Source: Paragordius varius
Lineage: Eukaryota > Nematomorpha
Direction: 5' to 3'
Length of the DNA stretch: 64,000 nt
Assembly (NCBI GenBank): GCA_964247055.1
Contig: OZ176055.1
Coordinates: 3,162,001 to 3,226,000, forward strand
Both the position numbers and the translations under genes were made by a program. Within the stretch, counting starts at the first letter, position 1. Each line of letters begins with the position of its first letter. Positions 34,601 through 44,100 of the stretch are shown here, piece by piece. Below the pieces are notes generated by a model. That model made no database searches and had not been told where the DNA came from. It worked only from the letters and a program-made list of their open reading frames with translations.

Positions 34601-37600
34601 ACCTTTGTTTTTTGCTATGTATTTTTTTTGAGCACAAATTTAAGTTGATGATTTTACCAGCCTGTTGGGATCTATAATTAACCGACTGGTTTATTCCACC
34701 TAGGCAATGTATGACATCGCCCAAGTATTTAAAATTATTTACCAATTCAATTTTGGCGTCTGCCATATAAAGTTATTGAAGTGGGTGACTAATTTATTGT
34801 TTTATTTTTGTTATAAGCAAGCACTTATTGTGTACCTACTTATTGCATGATATCCATAGGATTGAATTAAATTTTACATCTAAATAATATATCCTGGAAA
34901 CTTAAGTCGTTTATATACAGTTTCACCCGTTATCAGCACCTTTGTTTTACTTATGTTTATCCTCCTTCCACCCTTTTCTAAGTGTGATTTCCATGTGTTG
35001 TACTTTTGATTTGATTCCTCCATTGATGTTGCGGTGAGGACAATGTCGTCCTCATAGATAAGTTTCTATGGTGGGCCTTGTTTTATATCTTTTGTTGGGT
35101 AATCGATTAAAAAAGTGAAAAGTAGAGGGCTTAGGATGGAGTCTTGATGAAGACCAGATTCGTTTGGAACAAAAGCTGTGTTGCCTAGTGTTAATCGGAC
35201 GCAGTTTGTTGTTTTCTAGTAATTATCTACGTTGTTGACTCGTAGTGTGGATGTGATTAACTTCCTGGGGTTTCAATCAACCCTTTGTAAATCAATAAAA
35301 ACATGATAAAGTTTTTTATTTTTCGCTAAATAATTCTCTTGCAATCTTCTCAAAATGAAGATTGCATCAATTGTGCTACTGTTTGGTTTATAGGCATTTT
35401 GCGAGTCCTGTATGCTAATGATTGAACTTAGTTTTAATTCAATAATGGATTCAAAAATTTTTAACGGGGGTTAGTGGTCTGTAGGAGGAACAAACGAGTT
35501 CTCCTTTGTTTTTATAGGTATGATGGTGCTTTTTTACCGATCATTAGGGATGCGATTCGTTGATAAGATTAGATGAAATATATTAGTTAAATGTGGCATT
35601 GGGGTAAAGCTTTAACCATGTCGGAGCTGAGTTCACATGAACCACTTGCTTTGTTATTTTATATCTTGGCCAAGGCATCTCTTACATCGTCTGTTGTTAT
35701 CAATGGTCGGGGACCAATTGCTGGTGGTTGGTTTATTGTTTCAAAATCATGTATTTGTGCGAATTGTTTTTGGTCCCAGACATTGCTTATGTTTCTCCAA
35801 TCAGATGCTAGATGATTGTGTTTATCTTTAATATATGAAATTTGTTTAATGTCCTTTTTATTATTGCTAACTGAATTTATTGTTCGGAAAATTTTGAAAA
35901 TTTTCATGTCTTGTTCTAGTTTTTTAGCTAAATCCAAAGCTTAGTCGCCTGAAATATTGATGGCTTGTTGTAAATTTATATTTGATTTGATATATGAATA
36001 TAAGTCTCTTCTATCTTTTCTTTGTTTCCATCTTTTGTACTTATTGCGTTTAATTTTGATTAAAGGTTTTATGGAATCTTACCACCACAAATTTGATTGT
36101 TGTTTTTTCCTGTATATTTTCTTTTTGCCACAAAAATTAAGTACATTTGGGATTCTTTTTAAAATTATCCCAAGCTTGTTCAGATGTTTTGTGGTTGAGA
36201 CTGAGCGTGGCATTAGAAGTTTTTAGGAGTTGAAGTTATCAGGAATGTGTAGTTTTTCTAAGTTGGATTTCTGGTTACTATGGTAATAGGATTTTTTTAT
36301 TAGACTTACTATCTGCAATACCCTCTTCACGAAACCAGCAAAGAAATTAATAACTTATACAAGTGGTAATCAAAAGTCTGTGGTAGAGTACATTTTAACA
36401 CATATACAAGATAGAAAATTTATAAAGGTTTTTAAACATATCTCACTGATACACAACATAAATTGTAGCAATATAACAATAAACAAATCCTATTACCATA
36501 GTAACCAGGAACCCAAAATAAACTTAAAAAAACTACACCTTCCTGATCTTAAACTTCAACTCTCAAAACTGTTAATGCAACGCTCAGCCTCAACCACAAA
36601 ACATCTGAACAAACTTGGGATAATTCAAAACAGCATTGTCCCACTTATTTTTGTGGCAGAAAGAAATATCATCACAATATATGAAAATAAAAGGGAACCA
36701 TAATTTTAATATTATCCAATGTTAAAACCAAGATAATTAGGCTTTAGATTTTTATTTTATAAATATTAAATGCAATATGACATATGTTATGATAGATGTT
36801 AAAACGTGTGAGAAAAATCTTACTAAGTCCCACTGTTTGTACTACTTAAGCCAAGTTGTAAAAATTAAGTAAATAAAACATTAAATTTATTATCAATAAA
36901 AAAATAATTTTGATGTTGAAATCAAGATCAGAGATTGATTATTGGATAATTTGTTTTATTAAATATAGATCTAAACATTTTAACACAACAACTATGATGA
37001 AATATGAAATCATACACAAGGTAGATATTACTATTATTAACCCCAGATATTTGTAAATTTGTGTAATTAAAACAATGATGTTGACCATAGATAGTCATAA
37101 TATTTTTCTTCAAAATATTCGATAGTGCAAATTTAAATAACGTAATATTTTTGAAGGAGACCTTCAATTTTTCAATAAAAAACAGATAAATTTTCTGTAT
37201 TCTTGTTGGGAAAATATAAAATTATTTATTTTAAACATTTTTTTACATAATGTAAAAATTATAGCATTCCCACGTTTTTGCTCAAGTGTATTTCGTCTGT
37301 TTCCTATCAATTTCACAAGCCAAAGAATATTATATCACTTTTAAAATGCTGATTAATCTTAAAATCATAAATATTTAATCCCTTAAAATATATATATGCA
37401 ACTTAAGTAACTAGATATTAGCTTTTTTGCAATTTTCATGTTTTAACCGAATGTTTTATATTTTAAATATATTAGAAAAAATATTTTTGAACAAGTGCTT
37501 TTATAAAAAATTCTTTTTAAATTTTTAGGATTTGCTAACATTGGCAAATATTATGAGAGAAACATTGCAAAATCTTATGAAAATCACGGCAGCCAATTAT

Positions 37601-37888
37601 TTTCTTCTTGGAATTTTTGCAACACTAACACTAATTATAATGCTAAAAACTCCTTCCATTACAACCCTAACAAAAGAAAACGTGTATAAACCAAAAACCT
37701 CATATAAATTACCATTATACCAAAATCGTTTGACAGAAAAAAGCCATTTTAAAAAGGTTTACCCCTTATGGTGGAAAAATAACTTTTTAGACGTTACATA
37801 TTATTCAAAAGAAAACTCTGCTTGGAGTGAAAAACTATGGAGAAAATTGAAATATTATATGGTTATAACCAAACTTTATTTTAGCTGA
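31627..37888 (+). CDS. Unidentified single-pass membrane protein, two exons, 326 residues
   Basis: Exon 1 (31627-32247) encodes 207 residues and ends at a GTAAAT donor; exon 2 (37529-37888) opens after TTTTTAG in the same phase and adds 119. Residues 1-~200 are hydrophilic, rich in Asn, Ser and Lys, with an early segment that looks folded (SRFEQILKNYNMQLTN, VVTAKLKKLAGIKL) and a low-complexity middle. A membrane helix spans about 230-246 (NYFLLGIFATLTLIIML), with no N-terminal signal peptide. That fits a C-terminally anchored or single-pass ER/organelle membrane protein. The C-terminal ~80 residues are basic and aromatic (YPLWWKNNF, WSEKLWRKLKYY). The 5.3-kb intron holds an antisense LINE. 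I do not recognise a family. The stop lies 17 bp from the stop of the convergent SLIRP-like gene. Confidence 0.7.
32248..34139. other. Large intron, 5' part
   Basis: Intronic AT-rich sequence. About 32570-33010 resembles the dispersed repeat at 38989-39569 and 54650-55095 (AGCCTTTTTAGGCGCAT-type words). A (TA)n run is at about 33247-33271. A minus-strand frame open from ~33560 to a stop at 33394 is discussed in the findings. Confidence 0.4.
34140..36310 (-). mobile_element. Decayed LINE with reverse transcriptase
   Basis: On the minus strand the frames spell non-LTR reverse transcriptase blocks in order. These are LITTDDVRDALAKI (near 35660-35700), HVFIDLQRVD (~35310), GLHQDSILSPLLFTFLID (~35110-35160), the catalytic YEDDIVL (~35046-35065) in place of YADD, INISKTKVLITG, NNFKYLGDVIH (~34720), and a C-terminal stretch with RCRGRPIFNWKKTI (~34300). 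The frames are broken by many stops and frameshifts, so it is inactive. It lies antisense in the intron of the 31627-37888 gene. Confidence 0.8.
36380..36700 (+). mobile_element. Inverted LINE segment next to the minus-strand LINE
   Basis: About 36475-36665 is a reverse copy of 36085-36300: CTATTACCATAGTAACCAG, CTCAACCACAAAACATCTGA and CAAACTTGGGATAATT each occur in both, in opposite orientation. Both read as the same LINE 5' region (YYHSNQ, STTKHLNKLGII). The frame 36380-36703 is open but is LINE-derived. Confidence 0.7.
36704..37528. other. Large intron, 3' part
   Basis: AT-rich intronic sequence up to the acceptor at 37527-37528. No gene is supported. Confidence 0.4.
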
Positions 37889-37905
37889 ATAAATTCTCAC
37901 ATTGT

Positions 37906-38270
37906 TTACATAAAATTTTTAACATTAATGTCATGATGATATCGAGGTTTGGATTGCTGAGAAATTGTCCTATTACTTTGTATTAGTTGTATCTATGAAA
38001 TAAATTAAATATTACATGTTGCCCTTCTAAAATATGTTTCGCAGTTGCAATTTGACCCATACAATTATCAGCCATAGTTATGAAACCGTACCCTTTACTT
38101 AGTCCTGTAGATTTATCCTTGTTTATTAAAAAAATCTTACAAATATGACTTGAGAATACATAACGTTTCCAAATTTGGAGAAATAATCGCGTAATTCCCC
38201 TAGCATTATTATTAAACTTACTTCTTCCTACAGTCCACGGTAACCGGTTTACAAATAATTTAAAAACCAT
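37906..38270 (-). CDS. SLIRP: SLIRP-like single-RRM RNA-binding protein
   Basis: Four exons (38222-38270, 38141-38199, 38016-38117, 37906-37992) join into 98 residues once three introns of 22, 23 and 23 nt are removed. The result is one RRM: RNP2 in KLFVNRLPW, then WTVGRRELRDYFSKFGNV, VIFDKSTGLSKGYGFITM containing RNP1 (KGYGFITM), and HILEGQHIQLIQ as the last strand. Order, spacing and total length resemble SLIRP (human 109 residues), a mitochondrial protein that with LRPPRC stabilises mitochondrial mRNAs. The LPWT motif and the I-L/I-D/E-G strand support this over generic RRMs, but a different small RRM protein is possible. Without splicing, the stretch reads open by chance and gives a garbled RRM, so the introns are easily missed. 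The tail (SNRTISQQSKPRYHHD) is unstructured. Confidence 0.8.
37993..38015 (-). other. 23-nt intron 3 of the SLIRP-like gene
   Basis: It starts GTAATATTTAATT and ends TTTCATAG, phase 0. Removal joins EGQH to IQLIQ, completing RRM strand beta-4. Confidence 0.75.
38118..38140 (-). other. 23-nt intron 2 of the SLIRP-like gene
   Basis: It starts GTAAGATTTT and ends AAACAAG, phase 0. Removal joins SQVIF to DKSTGLSKGYGF, the usual RRM beta-2/loop-3/RNP1 spacing. Confidence 0.85.
38200..38221 (-). other. 22-nt intron 1 of the SLIRP-like gene
   Basis: It starts with the consensus donor GTAAGTTTAA and ends AATGCTAG, phase 1. Removal gives WTVGRRELRDYF, a canonical start of RRM helix 1. At 22 nt it is the shortest intron in the window. 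Confidence 0.85.
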
Positions 38271-38320
38271 AATTTTTCCAGATGTAGAACGTTTTTATAA
38301 ATTTTTTTTACATACTGCCT

Positions 38321-38905
38321 ATTTTTTTAACACTTGGATACAACACACTCATTTTAGTCTTTCGAATTAAATTGGGGTAGTTGGATACCCCAGGCCTGTT
38401 TAAAAACAAATACTTTAAAAAGTATGGAAGGAATCGAAACCATGGCAAAATAACATTAACAAACCGAAATATATAAAAGATTTTTATCAAAAATATTTGA
38501 TATTACTTATTTTAAGCTAAAACCGAAAGGTAAAAATTTGTCAACGTGACATGTGTGAAATGGTAAACTTAAAAAATAATACAAATAAAACCGCTTTTTC
38601 TATTTCTATCAATGTATTATTAAATATAGATAAAAAATTATCCTTTATTATAACCTTAAAATTAAATGAAGACGATATTTTGCAAAAATTTTGTAAAATA
38701 AAAATGGCGTCTAAATAGTTTGACATGAAAAATTTTTTCAAAACAAAATTTTGTTTGGATATTTTGGCATATTTATATAATTTTTATTAGGATAGAAGCA
38801 TAAATTTAAATTGGGACCGTTTCCTTCAGTAGTTTTTTAAAAATATTAATTTAAAATTCGGGGTATTTAAATACCCCAATTTGAATCGAAGTGTTAATGT
38901 TATTA
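38321..38905 (-). mobile_element. Family C repeat, near full length
   Basis: It runs from CACTTGGATACAACACAC to TACCCCAATTTGAATCGAAG and is the reverse-oriented partner of 918-1510. The inverted end motif (TTCGAATTAAATTGGGGTA near 38364, ACCCCAATTTGAATCGAA near 38875) supports a DNA element with inverted termini. It lies just upstream of the SLIRP-like gene. Confidence 0.65.
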
Positions 38906-38988
38906 CACGCGATAAATACTTCGTTAAGATTTGGGGTACTTGGCATTTGTAAAAAATATCAATATGGAATATATACTCATGATCTATC

Positions 38989-39569
38989 GGGATAATTTTA
39001 TATCCTAGAGCGGGAAATAGTTTTTAAGATATTAAGCGATCAAGAATGCTTTCTTTAGCCTTTTAGGCGCATTATTATTAATTTTAATATTAGTATTCCA
39101 TTGGATCCTATTTTGAAGTTATAATTTAAGACTATAAACACAAAATTGCATAAAATAGGACTTCGTACAGGAGAAAAATGCTTGATCAATATTAACACTT
39201 CATTACTTTGTATCTTTTTTATCCTAGTTTTGCATTGTGGATTATATCTAGAAATTTTGTAAACTATAGTTTAAGTTATTTTAGTCAAAATTTAATTATC
39301 AAACGTTGTTCTAATCAGACAAAAAATTTTTACAATTTTGTAACAACTACTTATGGCAAACACGACGACGGGACAAAACAGCTGGTATCAAAATCAAAAT
39401 ATATCAAAATGCTGGTAAAATGTAGCCGGAAAGCTTTTTAAGTTAATTATTATTTTCATTTTCCAACGATAATATACATTTTTGTCTTTTGCATTGGCGT
39501 CGGCTTAATACCTTAAATATTTTTTAAGATAATTAAATATCAAATGGCTCTAGGATATAAAATTATCCC
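38989..39569. mobile_element. MITE with 23-bp inverted ends (family D)
   Basis: The left end GGGATAATTTTATATCCTAG is mirrored on the right by CTAGGATATAAAATTATCCC; the element is 581 bp. Related decayed sequence is seen at about 54650-55095, 32570-33010 and 25775-25995. The open frame 39208-39441 inside is not recognised. Confidence 0.7.
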
Positions 39570-41164
39570 AAAAGATAAATGAATCTTAAATAACTTTTAA
39601 AAGAGTAGTTTATTTACAAGAAACTCTAGAAAAGCCACATATGTCATTGTGGACAAGATTTTTTAAAACTAACACACATCGATGCACCAAAATTATAAAA
39701 AATAATTACCTAATATGACTTAATACTTATTTATAGTAAACATAATAAGAACTAAATAAAAATAATGTTATGAATCTGCTCTGTTAATATTGGCTCAAAA
39801 TATCCAATATAAAGTTAAAATTTGCACATATAATTATTCGATTCATGATGGTCGCAAATTTTCCGATATGGATCAATAAAGGTGTAATTTATTTTTAAAA
39901 TAATAAATAGGCTCAAAATAACAAGCATGAGAATCCGGATGTATTTTTCTATAAAATAAATTTCGCCAAGTTATATTTCTGTGCGCACTGTGTAAGCTTA
40001 GAAAATGGGTGTCCAACACAAATGCCATGGCGGGCCGCATTTTTAGATCGAAAACTCCTACGAGTCGCTTGGCAAAATATATGGAAAAATATATCATTAG
40101 ATTTTGTACTGTAAAAATCACTATTAATTTTAACAATTATTGATAATTAATTTCCGGAATTTGGAAAAACTTCCGAAAATTTCGTTAAAGAATTTTATTT
40201 AGATTATCTAAAATCATTTATTTAAAATTTCCCACGGGCTGCAGAAATTTATGAAGTGGCGCGTGTTGGACACTCCTGGTCTAGAAAATGAGTTCAAGTA
40301 GCCTTTATAGCTCTTAAGATAATTGTTACGTTGAAGTTTTACCGACGCATTCAGCTGATACAGTCTCAGAGATATATTAATATAGTGTGGATAATATATA
40401 TTTTATTGGTCCTTAATCCCATCTATAAATAAAATTCTTACATTATGATCTTTATAATTAAAATCCTAAAAATCTATTACTTATTTTGCATTTCTTGCCA
40501 GGCATTGATATTTAATAGGGCAACTAGCTTAGATATGCGTAATTAATGCTCTAATGTAAGGTAGAATGTGACACTAAATAAAAAAAACACAAAAATTATT
40601 AAATAAAATTAAACTTATATGCAATTATATTTCTGTGGCTTTTACCCTTAATCTTTTATAAACTATGACCGTCATATTACAATTTGAAAACAATGATTAT
40701 TATTTCAGAAGTTAAATAAAAAGTTTTAGGATAAAATCAGGTCAAAAAATTTCCGACATACACTCTCCTTGCTGTTTTCGATCAGTTTTCGCATTAATAA
40801 TTATTACTGTCGAATGATAAATATTCCAATTATAGATAAACTGTTGAGTTGTTTGTAATATATTTATTCCAAAATGACAAATAAAATTATAATTTATAAT
40901 ATATAGAAAGAATATGTAATTTTATAAAATAGGAGTTTTATCCAAAATTAATTTGGTTATCTGCTTAATTTCGTTTTTTATGTCACATTTTTTTGGTTAT
41001 GCATGCATAAGACTAGTTTTTAATCTTTTGGACCATATAAACGAATAGTTGTTTTCTGGAAATGTTATTTATCTATATACTTATTATTAAACTTAATTTA
41101 TATTTCTCATTAAATATATTTTTGAAATTTTTAATCCAAACCATTTAAATTAACTAACTCTATT
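39570..41164. other. Intergenic region with a hAT-like MITE, upstream of the P450 gene
   Basis: Apart from the MITE at 40003-40279 I see no gene. The last ~1 kb before 41165 should hold the P450 promoter, but no element is distinct enough to call. Confidence 0.4.
40003..40279. mobile_element. hAT-like MITE
   Basis: The ends GGGTGTCCAACACAAATGCC and GTGCGTGTTGGACACTCC-type (right end near 40256-40278) are inverted copies. The interior shares GGCGGGCCGCATTTTTAG with related elements. Flanks GCTTAGAA and GTCTAGAA could be an eroded 8-bp duplication. Confidence 0.65.
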
Positions 41165-44100
41165 ATGTCATTATTAAAACCCTATAATTTATGGAAGCAA
41201 AAAAATGTTTTAAGCAATATCATATTCCTCCGATTGTTACGTTCGTCATACAATTTAGCAGACTTGAAAGTATTCACGAAAAAACCATCCGCACTTTCTG
41301 AGCCCGAACATGTTACTTATGATGCTAGCCTTGTTAAAAAACGAAAAAGGTCAGAAATGCCGAAAGGACCGTCTTGGAATGTACCCTTACTCGGTTATTT
41401 TCCATTTATGACCAAAAATCCTCACATACATTTCTATGAATTGATTCAAAAGTATGGACGTATCTATAGTTGTAAGTTTGGTCGTAATCCTGGAGTCGTC
41501 CTTAATGATTGGGATGACATAAAAGAAGCTTTTGTGACACGTGCGAATCAATTCACAAATCGACCACTTGTTTACACCTATAGATTGGGTAGCCAGGGTC
41601 ATGGTATAAATTTAAGTTTATATAAATAAAATGTTGTGTATTCAGTACATTTCTATCTTTAAAAATGGTCGACATCTTGCTTTAGTATAACTGATTAACA
41701 TCGGATTATAATATTCGTTCCAAATATAGGGTATAATATTTAAATAGGTGAAATTAAGCAATGAATTTTTTATGTCAAATATTTTAAAACTACCCTATCA
41801 ATTTACTATTTATTTAAAATTTATTAAAGCATCCGTACAAGTTGTCAATATATTAAGACAGTAAGTCAAATTCGTTTGAGGTAATCTTGCCCTCTTATAA
41901 AATATCTTATGGGGATAGAAAATACTTTTCTGGTCATTTTGATATCATTATATGTTTAATTAAATTATTTTATCATTGATAACAATTTGAGTTTTATGGA
42001 CTATTATGGCCATGCGAATGAGTCATGTGAATAAGCCGACTCAAGTGGTTATCATGTCCTATGTTTTAATTTTAAGATTTTCAAACTTTGTTGAATCACA
42101 TAAATAATTGCTTGAAAGCTTCATAGCGTAGCCGCATTCATCAAAATTCGGGACTCACTTCACTCATATGGCCCTATTTATCACAGTGATTGTGGGGATA
42201 ACATAATTTAATATGCGTATCATCCTTTTTTGAAATATTAGTATACAAATAAACGGATCAAACAAATTAAACAAAAATGAATGCATTTATTTTTAATTGT
42301 TTTTGGTTTTTGTTACTCCAAATAACCAAAAAATTAGTTATTTGTGAAAAATAAAATTCACATTATTAAGATAACTGCCCTATTTTAAAATCAAAAACCA
42401 TGATTTAATTAGTATATAGGCGCTGTTTGTTCTTAAAAGCTTATCAGGGATGAGACGCGGTCATTATTGGAGTGTCTACTGTATTTAAGTTTTGTTTAAA
42501 TTGTTAATATTTTGTTTCAAATACTTCTAGTTAAATTTTCTTTATTCAAGCATATATTTAATTATTAGATTATAACCGTTTAGGTTTTAAAAATTGTTTT
42601 TACCGGGACTAGGGTTCATTTTAATAGTTCAATATTTTAATAAGTTTATATGTTCATGTATGTACTCTCAAAAGGTATAATACAAGCAGAAGGATCCTAT
42701 CGAAAAAATCAAAAGAAGTTTTTGATCCAAGCCATCAAAAAAGTCAACGATAATCCCAACTTCATCGCATTTTTAAATAACGAGGTAAGTCAATTTTACT
42801 TTATTATTTTGGAATTATTTCTTTATATGTAAAATGTAGATGCTTATTAAAAAATATATTTATAACGAGAATAGTTGAACCTAATGGCCCACTTTCCCCT
42901 TATCATTATAGCGCTTTACTAATTTTTTTTGCGCTTTATAGATTCTTTTTATTCTAACAAACCAAAAAGCTTATGGTGTTGCCAGTTATACAGATGGTTT
43001 CGGACCGAATTTTCGAATAATTTGAATTTTTAATTCATAGCATTTGATTAATTAATGCTGTTATCAATTTCTATAAATATATCTTACACTAGTCGACAAA
43101 TTTGGACATTTTTGAGCACCACCACTCAAACTTTTAAATTATGACTAATTTCAGTGTTTTAAAACCGAATGTGAAAAAATTTTTGATCCCGCCAATCACA
43201 ATTTTGAAATATTATAGGTTTTTCAATTTTTCAAAAACAAGAGAAAATCGAGAGAAAATTAAATATAACTTTATAATAAAATGTTTTTATATTATAAACT
43301 TAATATCATTTATTAAAGCGTTTTAAACTCTATCTTTTGAATATAAATATGTCATTTAAATATCAGAGAGAAAAAAATAGTACCGACTTAAACGTCAAAA
43401 TTTAGCCTTTTACTTTCAAGTGAATTTTTAATACGTATAAAAAAATTTAAAAAATACTAAAAATGGCATTCTATGGTTTAAACCTTCGGCTTTCAGATAG
43501 GCTATATTTTTTTTTGTTAGTTTTCGTTCTTTCGAGTACTTATTAGGCTTTTTTTCTTGAGTTGGTTCCTACAAAAAATCCTTTATTTATACCTAGTGGA
43601 TATACTTTATTTTTTAAAATTATTGGTTGTTTTGTATTTTTAATTTGAGATGGATGTTGTGTAGCCACTTTTAGTAGAATTTACTATTATGGGATTGGAC
43701 CATTTGTATTTACCTAATCTTTTTATTCAATTTAATTGTAGAATTTATCTAACTTTATTCTGTCAATTGGTTAATTTGACATGTCAATTTGCCTGGATTT
43801 TGCTTGCAAGTCTCTCTTATCGGGCTTTACGATTACTTATTGTTCTCTTTGCCATATCTGGCATAATCGGATCGCTTGGGGGATATGCAGAGCTTGTGCA
43901 GCCGCCCGGATCTATCACACTATACATAAGCCCCTCTTAGATTTTAAATACTTTGGCTCTTAGCTTGTTTAGTATCTTATTTAATGCCTGTAATTTTTAT
44001 TTCATGCATGGAATATTACTTGTATCGACTTGTTCGTTCGAATTAAACATATGTACACGAGGAATGATTGTTATTTTTAAATTAAATGCAAATTTAAAAA

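Noticed and set aside
34137-34677. Plus-strand open frames near 34.1-34.7 kb.
   Set aside because: They are antisense to the LINE reverse transcriptase frames on the minus strand.
38308-38490. Open frame upstream of the SLIRP-like gene, considered as an upstream exon.
   Set aside because: It belongs to a family C repeat; the RRM already starts normally at 38270.
43689-43963. Hydrophobic frames inside the CACTA-like element, considered as a membrane protein or transposase.
   Set aside because: They are not kept open in the second copy, have no recognisable domain, and overlap in different frames.
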